64,000 nt of DNA from Larix kaempferi (Eukaryota; Streptophyta; Pinopsida; Pinales; Pinaceae), in the NCBI GenBank assembly GCA_027924585.1, contig BSBM01000386.1, positions 4,302,001 to 4,366,000 on the forward strand, given 5' to 3'. The notes below the pieces were generated by a model. The model ran no database searches. It saw only the letters and a program-made list of their open reading frames with translations, and had not been told where the DNA came from. Below, in pieces: positions 22,423 through 34,453 of the stretch (position 1 is the stretch's first letter; each line of letters begins with the position of its first letter). The position numbers were made by a program, and so were the translations under genes.

Positions 22423-24150
22423 TTAACAGTCATTGCGGAATCTGTTAGACCATACGCAACAAATTCCCCGATTATTTGTCGTGAAAATCTCGTGGGTTCT
22501 CTCATCATATGCAAATCCTTCAATTCGAAATGCCAATGCTGCCTGTCTGATTCTTGAACAGTTTGAAATATCTGACCTAATCTTTGCCAAGCATTGTCCT
22601 GTAAGAATGCTGCTAACATTGATGCTGTACAAACCTTCATCTATCTCGCAAACAGAAATGATAATATCCTCCGATTTTGTAAAGTGAGAAAAGTAGGAAA
22701 AGCCATTGAACCGATCTATTGGGTGGTCCTCAAGTGTGGCTAAAATCTCACCTTCTAGATTACAAACGCGAACTTTTTCGATTGTCGAATCGTAGCAGAT
22801 GAACTTCGAGCTTTTACTTAAATAGTATGGCTGGAACAATGCATGAATATTTGTTCTCTTTATGTAAACAGGATTTTCGCAACTTATGTCTACTACGTCC
22901 AGCGGTCTGTATGCTTGTTGCACAACCATTCTATCACTGCCACAAAGGAGAACGATTTCTATCACTCCCACACACTCCCACTTGAGTGTGCGTGCTTTTT
23001 CCACAACGTCAACCTCGAGAGGGAGAAAAAACTCTTTACGAATTTTTCCATTGCGTTTGCAATAAATTCGGAAGAGAATTGATTCCTCGAATATTATTTG
23101 ATAGATCAACATCTCCATATTTTCTGGACTTCCAAATATAAATCGAGGAACCTCACGACCGCTATTGATATTAACAGCTGCCTGGATTTGGTATTGTAAA
23201 CTGCTACTTGGTTCTGGTACTGATATTGTAAACAACTGACTGTATTCTCTTAATTCATAAACCTTGAACACTTTTTCAAACCGATTATAAATCATGCACC
23301 TGCAATTTCGAATATCAACATCCGAACCATATATGGACTCATCTTGAAAGAGCTGTTTGTAGCTTGTAGTTAGTCCTGCTTTTATGGATGGCATGTCAAT
23401 GCTTATAAACATTTGTTGCCCCGTCGCCGTATCCCTAGACATCATTATCAATGAATTATTATGGGGATTGTAATAGATATTTTCGAACCAAGGGAGTACG
23501 TTCATTATTGGCGTGTTGTCATTATCGGTTAAAACGTAGATTTGGAATGGATCTACCTGTCGCCTGAATGGAACAATACAGGTCATGTGGTTATTGATAT
23601 AATGAATAACACATATTGTGTCCTTGGCCATGACCAATTTGGTATCATCATAATTCGTGCCAATATGAAAGGCTTGTAAATGATAATCCCCTAAAATGTT
23701 TGGTAAAATATTGGGTAACTTCTTGATGTCGTATTCACCCAACTGGCGGTCGCGCAGGACGTGGAAGAGATTAATAGATGATGAGTATCCTCTTACTTCT
23801 TGTTTCTGTTGAGGTTGGACTTCATTGTGGAGATCAACAGAGGTAGTAGGTGATGCAGATGTCCCATTCGCAGCAATGTCCGGTTGTGTCCATGACATCA
23901 GATTTTCTTCATTTTCCTCCCTCGGCCTCTTCTTTTCTACGGTGGCTTCATCTTCTTCATTTTCTTCCCTTGGCCTCTTCTTTTCTGCCGCTCCATCTTC
24001 TTTTTCATTTTCTTCCCTCGGCGTCTTGTTTTCTGCCGTGGCTTCGTCTACTTCATTTTCCTCCCTTCGCTTTAAATGGTCTTCCATGGTTTGACTTTGA
24101 CCTTGTTCATTTTCTTCTATTTGCTTTTTATTCTTTAAATGGTATGCCAT
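22423..24150 (-). CDS. Hypothetical protein with acidic/basic N-terminal repeats and propeller-like C-terminal part
   Basis: A single open frame of 575 codons from the ATG at 24,150-24,148 to TAA at 22,425-22,423. A GTG 15 nt upstream is in frame but is not a likely start. Residues about 1-90 are highly charged and carry four repeats of the form REENE-x-D-x-ATxEK(K)RP. The rest is a mixed beta-rich sequence with short recurring units such as LLCGSDRMVVQQAYRPLD and VRVCNLEGEILATLEDHP, spaced like blades of a WD40-type beta-propeller, though no classical WD dipeptide pattern is clear. KKRPR could be nuclear-targeting. It is the only long intact host-like ORF between the two duplication copies. 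I do not recognise the family. Codon use and length suggest a real gene. Confidence 0.65.
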   Translation of the reverse strand: MAYHLKNKKQIEENEQGQSQTMEDHLKRREENEVDEATAENKTPREENEKEDGAAEKKRPREENEEDEATVEKKRPREENEENLMSWTQPDIAANGTSASPTTSVDLHNEVQPQQKQEVRGYSSSINLFHVLRDRQLGEYDIKKLPNILPNILGDYHLQAFHIGTNYDDTKLVMAKDTICVIHYINNHMTCIVPFRRQVDPFQIYVLTDNDNTPIMNVLPWFENIYYNPHNNSLIMMSRDTATGQQMFISIDMPSIKAGLTTSYKQLFQDESIYGSDVDIRNCRCMIYNRFEKVFKVYELREYSQLFTISVPEPSSSLQYQIQAAVNINSGREVPRFIFGSPENMEMLIYQIIFEESILFRIYCKRNGKIRKEFFLPLEVDVVEKARTLKWECVGVIEIVLLCGSDRMVVQQAYRPLDVVDISCENPVYIKRTNIHALFQPYYLSKSSKFICYDSTIEKVRVCNLEGEILATLEDHPIDRFNGFSYFSHFTKSEDIIISVCEIDEGLYSINVSSILTGQCLAKIRSDISNCSRIRQAALAFRIEGFAYDERTHEIFTTNNRGICCVWSNRFRNDC

Positions 24151-24194
24151 GCCGTGCTCTGTCACTCCCCCTATGTGATGGTTTTTATAATAGC

Positions 24195-25222
24195 AGCAGT
24201 ATATTTGATTTCAATTATTTCCAGCAGAAACGAATCAAGATCACTGTAAGATTAACCATTCACAGAAACAAAGAAGAGAGATAAAGATTTATCCTGGGAA
24301 ATTTGTAACAAAATCTAACAATTTTTCTTACTCAAGATACAAAGTACATCAGATATGTGTAACCCAAATATAAAGAGTATGCTCAAACCAGATAATAACG
24401 GCAATGTCGTTAACAACAGATCAAGATCCAGTCTATCAAAAGGTAGCGAAGCCCAGAAAATACTTCTTTTTCGATCTTCGTCTTCTCTCTCCTTGTACGC
24501 TGGATCAGATCTATGCTTGAGAGAGCTTTCTTGATGTGCAAATAAGATTGACATCCTTCTTATTTATACTTTCATGTGTTGACCTTTTCTCCATCTAGGC
24601 TATTTCCATGAGTTCAGGGACTTTCTTGAACTTTCCGGGGTTTCTTTGGTTTTACTACTTTTTGGGCTTTCTAGAACTTTCCAAGGGTTTTTTTGGTTTC
24701 CCTACTTTCCGTAATTTCCTAAAATGTTAGGAAGGGTTGACCATCGAAAGTGGAAGGGTTGACCATCCACAATAAAAGAAAACCAACTAGTTGTAAAATC
24801 CCACTTGCAAATAAAACCCACAAAATTTGCAATAAAAAATGAAAAATAATACTTTTGAAGGAGATGGACCTCCATTGTAGCTAAGAACACCTATCGAAGT
24901 AATTAAAAAAGAAATAAGATATATATATAAAACGGATTTTTATTTATTCTAATATGTATGTTTGATTAACAATTTTGATTTTGTCAAATGTAATTATTTT
25001 ATAATTGACAAAATGCAAATAGAAACTTATCCATTTCTCTCAAAGATTTGTGGTACGATTATTAAGAGAGACATGCTAGAGATGGACATATAAGGTGTAC
25101 CTTATTTGGGTCACTTTTATCAAAGCCCTCAAGCAAGAATTCTATCATGACAAATACATGAGATGGATAACTTTGTGCCACGAGAGAGACCACATTTTAT
25201 GTAAACTTTTAAATTCTCTCTC
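24195..25222. other. Upstream region of the single-exon gene
   Basis: On the minus strand a 79-codon frame (24,554-24,315) with a hydrophobic stretch (LLTTLPLLSGLSILFIFG) ends near a possible splice donor GTAAGA at about 24,327. An acceptor CACATAG lies near 24,170, so this may be a 5' leader exon rather than a protein. Farther right, an imprecise 45-bp duplication (GAACTTTCC...GGTTT...CTACTTT) sits at 24,627-24,715. The short phrase GGAAGGGTTGACCATC is doubled near 24,730-24,770. Nothing else is evident. Confidence 0.35.
24561..24568 (-). promoter_or_regulatory. Candidate TATA box for the single-exon gene
   Basis: TATAAATA on the minus strand, with a pyrimidine/CTCTCT-rich stretch about 50 nt downstream. 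It would place transcription start near 24,535, about 385 nt upstream of the ATG at 24,150, leaving room for a leader intron. A second, weaker TATAAAAA at 24,182-24,189 is probably too close to the ATG. Confidence 0.4.
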
Positions 25223-25239
25223 TATATATATATATATAT
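25223..25239. repeat. (TA)n microsatellite at the LINE A insertion site
   Basis: Uninterrupted TA dinucleotides directly before the GGGGGGTCGAAG start of LINE A. A similar TA run lies at 31,434-31,446 just after the LINE A tail and may be the target-site duplication. Confidence 0.7.
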
Positions 25240-25429
25240 GGGGGGTCGAAGAAGGGAGCGGGCTAGAGTCTGGAGGGGGGATAAGGTGCACATTTTGGCG
25301 AAGGTTTTTCGGGGTTTCACAAAACCGTCCTCTCTAAACTTCGGCAACCATAATGTCTCAAGCAGGAGATCGAGCTTTGCAGCCCGCAGGTAAGGGTTTA
25401 TGTTCTTGTTTTAATGCACAATCATCACA

Positions 25430-27053
25430 ATGTCCCTCGACGTTGTGGATTATGAATCGTACTCGCCGATGGTCTCAATCTTCTGTACGGATCGCGAGAT
25501 GCGAAGCAAGTTTATGGAGGTGGATGCCCCCATTTTTATGACGTCAAAGGAAGCTCGCACGTCCCCTGGTGATGAGGTGACGAACCCCAGTGCGTCACAT
25601 AATGAATGTCAACTCATGGACAAAAACCCCGAATTAATCCTGTTTCAGGGAAATCCATAGGTATCCGTCCGAAAAAAGGCTATGCAGAGCTTATCGTTGG
25701 GAAAGACATCCAAATTCCAAAAATTCTAGACTATCTGAATTCGTCTTTGGTGGATAGGTTTTGTGGAAAAATCACGGGCCGTGCGTCTCTGCAGAACTAG
25801 ATGGATGAAAATTGGACCTCCCTATTAGGTTATAGACCAGACTTCCATGTTTTACTACGAGGTTGGTTTTTGCTAAAGTTGCGCCAGGAAGAAGATAGAC
25901 CCAAGCTGTTAAACCGGAGCTAGTGTTGGGGCCCTTCAGATCTTATCCTTGATAAATGGAGGGTGGAATTTAATGCTAGGAAAGAGCCCCATAATAAACA
26001 ACAAGTTTGGGTGATTCTACCGGGTCTTCTGATGTTTTTCGGGAAACAACCTATGCTTGAGGCCATTGGAAATAAACTTGGGAAGTTTGTAGCACTGGAA
26101 GAAGAATGGGAATCCAAGCCTGATAGGAGATGCATTAAAATGTTGGTCAAACGGGATTTAAAAGACGATCTTTACGAAGAAGCGAAAATTCAAATGCACG
26201 GAAGTACCTGGTCTCAGAAGCTCGACTATTGGAAATTACCCTTCTATTGCTTCAATTTCCGTAAGGTGGCAGGGACACCTTCAAAAGAATTGCTCAGTCT
26301 AGAGAAAACAGGGAATTTTCAAGAAGGTCTGGGTAAAAAAAGACAAAGTTACATTACAGCATCCCCTTAATGGTATAATTCCTGAAGACGCGGAAGGTGG
26401 CAGGACAAAGGTGACGAATAATGCTGAAGTGTCTACTAAGCAACAGCTGGTGGGCTAGTGGAAATAGGTCCGGTGACCAAAACTACAATAGTGGGTCTCA
26501 GGAACATGCAAAAATTGATGGAGCGCAAAACAGTGGTGAAGATGAGCCCAGTTCAAAGCTACCTCTTTGTTTCAAGGTTGATGCGGATCTGTTAAGCGGA
26601 CCAGCCGAAATTCCCGAACACTCGGGCACTAACACTCTTGGTCTATCCTCAAAAGTGGTCCCTAGTCTATCGCTGGAGTCTCCAACTACAACAGTTCAAG
26701 GTATTTCCTCCTTTCCCAACATCCCTTCCTTTCCTTCTTATCCCATTATGGTTAACCCTACCCCTATCAGTCCCATTCCTTCTCCTGGACCCTCGACTTC
26801 CAGTTCTAATCCCCCTTTTTTTATTCCCCAAAGGAAGGTCTATAACCTACGTTCATACGTGACCATCTCTAAAGAGGGCCCTGTGATTTCCTCTCGCAGC
26901 ATTACGCTTAACCCCGCTCCCAAGATCCGGATGGGAAGAAAATCCTTCATGTCGAGGGCTCATAAACAAGCTATCTCAGAAATTAAAAATGGAAAACAAT
27001 CAACTATAATGCGGGCTCTTAGAGTTAACAAATCCCTTAGTAAGGGTTCTTAA
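25430..27053 (+). pseudogene. LINE A ORF1, copy 2, broken
   Basis: Same frame structure as the left copy: an ATG-initiated N-terminal piece to 25,660, a second block (25,606-25,800) with GYAELIVGKDIQIPKI and DRFCGKITG, a DUF4283-like block at 25,963-26,370 (VWVILPGLLMFFGK), and a Pro/Ser-rich and basic C-terminal block ending at TAA 27,051-27,053. The shared frame breaks at about 25,650 and 26,370 show inherited decay. Residue changes against copy 1 are scattered (for example KLGK for KLGN). The TAA overlaps the ORF2 ATG at 27,053. Confidence 0.75.
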
Positions 27054-30000
27054 TGCTTATTCTCTATTTAAATATAAGGGGCCTGGGGGGAGCCTCCTAA
27101 CAAATATCCCTCAAGCGAGTGGTCTCGAGCTTAAAACCTTATGTATTGTTATTGCAAGAGACTATGATGGATGGGAAGAAGGCTGAAGAAGTCATTCTAA
27201 ATTTTTTGAAAGATTGGAAGATGATTTGTTTGGATGCCTCCAGAAACTCTGGAGGGCTTGTAACTGCTTGGAGTCTTGGGTTCTCCCTGATTTCGGCAGA
27301 ATGTCTTGACTCGGCTATTGGAACCATCATGGAGGATTCGTTTTCAAGACTCACGGTCTCACTTTTAAATGTTTATGGTCCTTATTTTGAAAGGAAATCT
27401 CACTGGGAAACCCTCGGGAATTCTAGCTTTTTGTTGAAACCAAACTTAATTCTAGGAGGGGATCTAAATTTGACCCTCTTTGCCAACGAATGGTGGGGTA
27501 AGAAAGCAAGTGGAGACTACTTAAGCCATTTCTTCTCAATTTTTTTTGAACAAAAGGGTCTAGTGGGCATAGTGCCTATAAAAATGGAACCAACTTGGAG
27601 AAATAAGCTGGGTGGGGACTGTGCCATTTCCAAAAGGCTTGATAGATTCCCGATTAGCGAATCCTTAGTAAATGATCATCTCATTATTCAATCCTCAATT
27701 GAATCAGGATGTTCCTCAGACCACAGACCAATAACTTTGAAACTCTCACTCCCTGAAGAAACACCACCTCCGCCTTTCAGGTACAACCCACTTTGGTCCG
27801 AAGATGAAGATTATTTAAATCTAATTTCCTCTACTTGGACTCCACTCGTAGAAACAAGGGGCCACCTTTATGCAACAGTTTATGGATAACCTAAAGAAGG
27901 TGAAAAAATTCTCCAAGGAGTGGGACAAGAAACACAAATTGCATTTCCAAAAGGAACTGAAGGAACTTGAAGCAGAAATTGAGGAACTTTTCAGGAAAAA
28001 CACTGCGGGGGTTTTCTCTACTGAAGAAGTTGGAAGGCTATCAAGGTTGGAAAGTAAAAAAGACACTATTATCCTATAGGAAGAAAAGAATTGGAGATTG
28101 AAGAGTAGGGAATTATGGCTAGCTGAAGGTGACAAGAATACTAAATATTTTTATAAGTTTGCTTCCCACAGAAGAAGCTTAAATACTATCACTGAAATTA
28201 AGAATGAAAATGGAATCTTGGTTAACTCCTTTTCCAATAAAGCCAGTGAAGCGGAGAGGCATTTTTCTTCCATTTTCAGAGAGCATAAAGGTATCCCTAT
28301 TTCAGAGATCTTAGAAGTCTTAAAAACCTTCCCTCGTTTAATCTCCGAGGATATGAATGAGGAGCTAAACAAAGAAATCATTGAGGAAGAAATAAGATGG
28401 ATACTTTTTTCTTTTCAAAAAGGTAAAAGTCTAGGTCCTGATGGTTTTTCGGTGGATTTTTTTCATTGCTTCTATGATATTGTGAAGGAGGATATCTTGA
28501 AGGTGGTTAAAGAATCTCAAAAGTCTGGCAAAGTTTTGGGGGCCATGAATGCAACCTTCATTACTCTAATTCCCCAAAAATAGAAAGCCTCTACCTTTGA
28601 TGACTTTAGGCCGATCTCTTGCTGTAATCGCATTTACAAAGTGATCTCTAAAACCATAGCACAAAGGATGAAGCCAATTCTAAGCAAGATCATCTCTGAG
28701 GAACAGTTTGGTTTCCTCTACAATAGGCAGATACATGATGTTGTATCACTGGCTTAGGAAGCCTTACATACTATTAACAAAGAGAAATTATGTGCCTTTG
28801 CCCTTAAACTAGACCTTTCCAAGGCTTATGATAGAGTGGATTGGACCTTCTTGAGGCTAGTTCTAATCCAAATAGGAATGGACCTAAAAATGGTAGAGTT
28901 GATAATGGGCGGCATTCTTTCAACAAACCTTGCAATTCTTGTGAATGGATCCCCTACTAACTTTATCTATCCTACTAGAGGTCTGCGTCAGGGAAGCCCC
29001 TTGTCTCCCTTCATATTTCTGGTGATTGCTGATGCTCTGAGTCATCTTATCCTGGATTCCAATTCTAAAAGGAAAATCGAAGGGATCGGGGTTTCGAGCA
29101 CTGTATAAATCACTCACACCCTTTTTGTTGATGATGTGCTACTTCTAGGTAAAGGCTCAGCAGCGAATCTGAGGGCCTATGCTTCTATTCTTGAAACCTA
29201 TAAGAAGGCAACATGCATGGAGATTAATATGCATAAATCCATCTTAGCCTATAGAGAATTCTCGGATGCCCTGATATAGTCCTCATCCTCAATATTCTCC
29301 TTCCCATATCTCCTATTAAGGAACGTTTTAAGTATTTGGGGTTCTTCCTAAAACCGCTGACAGGTACTCTTTTCAGGACTGGATTTGGTTGTTCAAAAAG
29401 GTTGAAGCTCGGATAGATACTTGGAGTAATAATTTTCTATCTCGTGGAGGAAGGTTGGTGCTACTAAAATCAGTGCTCCAAAGTATCTTGGTTTACTGGG
29501 AAATGATAACTTATATTCCCAAAGGAATTCTAACCAATATAAGAAAAATGTGTTTCTCCTTCCTTTGGATGGCAAGTAGACAAAGACAAGATATTCCGTT
29601 GGTCAAATCACTCAAATGGTCTACACTGTCTTTACCCAAGGAGTTAGGTGGATGGGGCATAAAAAATCCAACTACATTTTGCAAAGCATTGGCAGCAAGA
29701 TCACTTTGGAGTCTTACCCAGTTCGTTGAGTCCCTGTGGGGTAAAGTAATGATCTCCAAGTACTGCCCTGATTTCTCTATAATAGACTGGCTCAGAAACC
29801 TAATCAAATCCTTCAAAAATGGATCTGTCAGATGGAAAGCATTGGTGATCTCCTTCCCCCTGATCGGTAACTGGTTATCTTGGAATATTGGGTATGGGAA
29901 AAAAGTAAGAAATGGAGAAGACCCTTGGGCAGGTAGTGGAGACAACTATAAGCTTTCAGAACCTCTAGTAGCCAAGGTAAGAGGATAGAGAATTTGTGTC

Positions 30001-31032
30001 CTAGTTGATGCTCAAGTGTATTCTCCCTTATTAAACGACAGAGCAGGATGGAAGGATGCCCTAGAATTAAGATTGAACAAAGCAGAGACAACCGAGTGGG
30101 AAATTTATCTTCACTCTTTGAATGCTAATTTTATTCACCTTTCTGACAATTCTGACAAAATAATTTGGACTAAAAATGCCCATAATGGAGACTACACAAC
30201 AAAACTCGGTTATGAATTCGATTGCCACAAGAATTTCAGTGAAGAAGTGAAGTGGTGGTGGCTTAAACTTTGGAAGATCCACAGTCCTTTAAAACCCAAG
30301 ATAACCCTTTGGTTGGCACTTACCAACAAACTTCTTACCTGAGATGTTTTGAAAACAAGAGGATACGAAGGCCCTGGTTTTTGTGTTTTATGCAAATCTC
30401 GGGATGAAACCTCTTCTCATTTATTTGATTCATGCCCTTATGCAGGTTCTGTTTGGACGTCAGTGGCTAGCTCTGTTAACTATAATTCTCCTCCATAATT
30501 TAAGCCTTTGGAACAATGCTCTAAAGATTGGTGGCTCAGTGAAGGGGTACACAGTTATGATGCCTTCCCAACACTCTTTTTCTTTAGTATCTGGACAACC
30601 CACAATAAAGCTATCTTTCCAAATGATCTTCTCCCCCCTGACATTACTAGTTCCCTCTTGTTGAAGAACTTACAGGAGCACAAGCTCGTTCCAAAACCTA
30701 AGAAACAGAGAAATATTTATGCTCCAGTCATTGATAAGAACATTCCATGGGCTTTCTTCGACAGAGCTAGTCAAGGAGTTCCACCACTGGGGGGTGCTGG
30801 AGGAATTATCTTTCAAAATGATAACAAAAAATTATGCTTCAAATATGCTACTGACATATCAACAAACAACAAGGCAAAGTTATCTGCTGTGTGGGAAGTC
30901 TTAAAGTTATCCAAGAATGCGCAGCTTTCAAGGATCCAAATTTTTGGAGATTCAAAGGTGGTGATTGATTGGGAAAACGAGCTGAATGAGATAAGAGTTC
31001 CCAATCTACAACATCTCTTAAGAGAAATTTAA
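27053..31032 (+). pseudogene. LINE A ORF2, copy 2, broken
   Basis: Order as in copy 1: endonuclease 27,053-27,889 with the intact SDHRPI motif (27,715-27,732), RT from about 28,080, FVDD near 29,122, zf-RVT 30,370-30,470, and RNase H to TAA 31,030-31,032. One frameshift near 27,875 and one near 29,240 are shared with copy 1. In-frame stops include 28,076, 28,580, 28,754, 29,106, 29,985, 30,340 and 30,496 (the last only in this copy). Two stops of copy 1 (2,969, and the one in the LVY*EM segment near 4,160) are sense codons here, so they arose after the duplication. Confidence 0.85.
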
Positions 31033-31458
31033 GTCTTGAAGTACACCTTTGAATCGACCACCTTCAGCCACATTTACAGAGAGCTCAACACAGAGGCGGT
31101 TTCACAGTCAAAACTGGCCCTAGCTTTGAAACCTAGCTACATGGAGATATAAAATCATGGAGATAATCCAATCTACAGATCTCTTGTAAAGATGTATTGA
31201 GAGGCTTGGATATTTTTTGTAATTTTTGTGGAACAACATACAAAACCCTTGGGTTGAGATCTATTAACATAAGCTCTATCGAGCACAAGTATGTATGGCT
31301 ATTTTGAGCGTTCTATTTTTGAAACAAGACTGAAAGGATGCAGATAATCTATATGATGTAAGCTCTCACGAGCAATTCTATGTTTATTTGATGAATAAAA
31401 TGATTTTTTTTCCTTTGGAAAAAAAATAGAATAATATATATATATAATTAGAACAAAA

Positions 31459-32977
31459 GAAGGGGGCGTAATGGAGCTCTGCACTTTGGGTCCTGAACTA
31501 GGCCCATCTTCGACATTTTTTGTTCCCTGGTAAACATGGTTTCAGCTCAACCCTTTTCCTTTTTCTTTTTTTGCATCAGCATGCCCTTGTCTGGCCCTTC
31601 CCCGAACCTCCACGTCAGCTTCTGCACGGAACCCTGACCTTAACCGTTAATCCTCCCCACCTCAAAGGCTAGCCACCATGAACGACAATATTATGTATTT
31701 TGAAGATTCAGACACTGATCATATCTTCTGCACGGAAGAAGAGCTCAGAATTTACATAGGGAACAACAACTCCCCGCCGCCGCAGAACAATAATCTGAGT
31801 AAAATCAGTGAAACAATGGCGTCATCCAACGTAGCCACTCATGACTCGACCTCACCCTGTACAAACAATGATGAGCCTCCAAAAAATGCTAATCAATTCC
31901 CACGTATTGATAGTAAAAACATTAGTTCGAAGAAAACATGCCCCGAGTTGGTGGTTGGAAAGGATATACAAATTGCAGAAATTCCGGATTATTTGAAGCT
32001 CGCATTGGTTGGACGTTTCTGCGGGAAACTTACAGGGAAAGAAGCTCTCTTATCTTGGATGAAGAGGCATTGGCTCCCTACAATCAGATATATTCCGGAC
32101 TTTCATATTCTCCCTCGAGGATGGTTTCTCTTCAAAACCTGAGCAGAAGAGGATGTCACCACCTTACTAAATCAACGTTGGAACTAGGGTCCCTCCACTT
32201 TAATTCTGAAATAATGGACAGTAAATTTCAATACTAAAAGGGAACCCCACAACCTTCAGCAAATCTAGGTCATCTTCCCAGGTCTCCCCATGGTCTTTTG
32301 GCAGAAATCGTTCCTGGAAGCTATCGGAAATAAACTCGTCAAATTCATTGCTTTAGAAGAGGATTGGAATACAAAGCAGGACAGGAGATGCGCCCGCATT
32401 CTAGTAGATATGGACTTAAGAAATGGGTTGTTTGAGGAAATTCTCCTCGAGATGTGCAGCGTCATTTGGAATCAGCCCTTGGAGTACTGGAAGCTGTCGT
32501 TTAGATTTTTTAACTGTAGACAAGTCAACCACCTTCAAAAGGAGTTCCCATGACAGCTCAAACGACGACAGGGAGGTTCCTAAAAAGCCTCCTTTTAGAA
32601 AGGTGTGGGTCAAAAAGAACAATTTGATGGGTGGCAATTCTTCAACTTTAGTAGAGGACACTTTAAACATCACCAGCATCGAATGAAAGGTGGCAGAAGT
32701 AGAATCATCTCCTTCTCCAGTCACTTAAGACGTAGCATGTGAAAAGAAGGATATTGAAGCGGTTCCATTAGAGGAGGGAACTATGGTTGACAGCAACAAT
32801 AAGGAAATGAGATCATTTTCTAGACTTGTCGGGACTTTAGAAGGTAATTCCGTTATTAACCCTAAGGACCCTACTTTTTCTGGTTCAAATTCAAAATGCT
32901 CCCTTCTGTCAATTTTGTCTCCCGCTTCCGAAGCTAGTACCTCTCCCCACCCTTACGGAAAATGTAGTCAGCATCAT
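31459..32977 (+). mobile_element. LINE family B, copy 2a (cut at the tandem-duplication junction)
   Basis: Leader plus most of ORF1 of LINE B, ending abruptly at 32,977 within the Ser/Pro-rich part of ORF1. The 3' part is missing because of the junction described at 32,978-32,981. Confidence 0.85.
31678..32977 (+). pseudogene. LINE B ORF1 fragment (copy 2a)
   Basis: ATG at 31,678 (MNDNIMYFEDSDTD). The DUF4283-like region is open to the TGA at 32,140-32,142, the next block is 32,290-32,553 (MVFWQKSFLEAIGNK), and the final block begins about 32,783. Frame breaks are as in the other copies, plus an extra base near 32,586 (AAAAAGCC against AAAAACC). It ends at the duplication junction without its basic C-terminal tail. 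Confidence 0.7.
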
Positions 32978-32981
32978 AACC

Positions 32982-33809
32982 CTCGGTTATGAATTCGATT
33001 GCCACAAGAATTTCAGTGAAGAAGTGAAGTGGTGGTGGCTTAAACTTTGGAAGATCCACATTCCTTTAAAACCCAAGATAACCCTTTGGTTGGCACTTAC
33101 CAACAAACTTCTTACCTGAGATGTTTTGAAAACAAGAGGATACGAAGGCCCTGGTTTTTGTGTTTTATGCAAATCTCGGGATGAAACCTCTTCTCATTTA
33201 TTTGATTCATGCCCTTATGCAGGTTCTGTTTGGACCTCAGTGGCTAGCTCTGTTAACTATAATTCTCCTCCGGAATTTAAGCCTTTGGAACAATGCTCTA
33301 AAGATTGGTGGCTCAGTGAAGGGGTACGCAGTTATGATGCCTTCCCAACACTCTTTTTCTTTAGTATCTGGACAACCCACAATAAAGCTATCTTTCGAAA
33401 TGATCTTCTCCCCCCTGACATTACTAGTTCCCTCTTGTTGAAGAACTTACAGGAGCACAAGCTCGTTCCAAAACCTAAGAAACAGAGAAATATTTATGCT
33501 CCAGTCATTGATAAGAACATTCCCTGGGCTTTCTTCGACAGAGCTAGTCAAGGAGTTCCACCACTGGGGGGTGCTGGAGGAATTATCTTTCAAAATGATA
33601 ACAAAAAATTATGCTTCAAATATGCTACTGACATATCAACAAACAACAAGGAAAAGTTATCTGCTGTGTGGGAAGTCTTAAAGTTATCCAAGAATGCGCA
33701 GCTTTCAAGGATCCAAATTTTTGGAGATTCAAAGGTGGTGATTGATTGGGAAAACGAGCTGAATGAGATAAGAGTTCCCAATCTACAACATCTCTTAAGA
33801 GAAATTTAA
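32982..33809 (+). pseudogene. LINE A ORF2 C-terminal fragment (zf-RVT and RNase H)
   Basis: From LGYEFDCHKN at the junction, through a TGA at 33,118, to an open stretch of 227 codons (33,126-33,809). This includes the zinc-finger segment CVLCKSRDETSSHLFDSCP and an RNase H region with AFFDRASQG, GGAGGIIF, AVWEVLKL and IFGDSKVVIDW. It is the least damaged RNase H segment of the three LINE A copies. The stop TAA at 33,807-33,809 is the natural end. It lacks endonuclease and RT. Confidence 0.75.
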
Positions 33810-34204
33810 GTCTTGAAGTACACCTTTGAATCGACCACCTTCAGCCACATTTACAGAGAACTCAACACAGAGGCGGTTTCACTGTCAAAACTGGCCCTAG
33901 CTTTGCAACCTAGCTACATTTAGATATAAAATCATGGAGATAATCCAATCTACAGATCTCTTGTAAATATGTATTGAGAGGCTTGGATATTTTTTGTAAT
34001 TTTTGTGGAACAACATACAAAACCCTTGGGTTGAGATCTATTAACATAAGCTCTATCGAGCACAAGTATGTATGGCTATTTTGAGCGTTCTATTTTTGAA
34101 ACAAGACTGAAAGGATGCAGATAGTCTATATGATGTAAGCTCTCACGAGCAGTTCTATGTTTATTTGATGAATAAAATGATTTTTTTTCCTTTGGAAAAA
34201 AAAT
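32982..34204 (+). mobile_element. LINE family A 3' fragment (copy 2b)
   Basis: The last 1.2 kb of LINE A (zf-RVT, RNase H, 3' UTR, A-rich tail), created by the 2.77-kb tandem duplication rather than by a new insertion. It is followed by the same TA-rich spacer and LINE B leader as the other copies. Confidence 0.85.
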
Positions 34205-34453
34205 AGAATAATATATATATAATTAGAACAAAAGAAGGGGGCGTAATGGAGCTCTGCACTTTGGGTCCTGAACTAGGCCCATCTTCGACATTTTTTGTTC
34301 CCTGGTAAACATGGTTTCAGCTCAATCCTTTTCCTTTTTCTTTTTTTTGCATCAGCATGCCCTTGTCTGGCCCTTCCCCGAACCTCCACGTCAGCTTCTA
34401 CACGGAACCCTCACCTTAACCGTTAATCCTCCCCACCTCAAAGGCTAGCCACC

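Larger units (their letters stand above)
25240..31428 (+). mobile_element. LINE family A, copy 2 (apparently full length)
   Basis: About 6.19 kb from a G-rich 5' start next to (TA)n to an A-rich tail (31,419-31,428). The 5' leader of about 190 bp is present here, unlike in copy 1. Gene order and defects match copy 1, so most inactivating changes are older than the segmental duplication. TA-rich tracts flank both ends. Confidence 0.85.
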
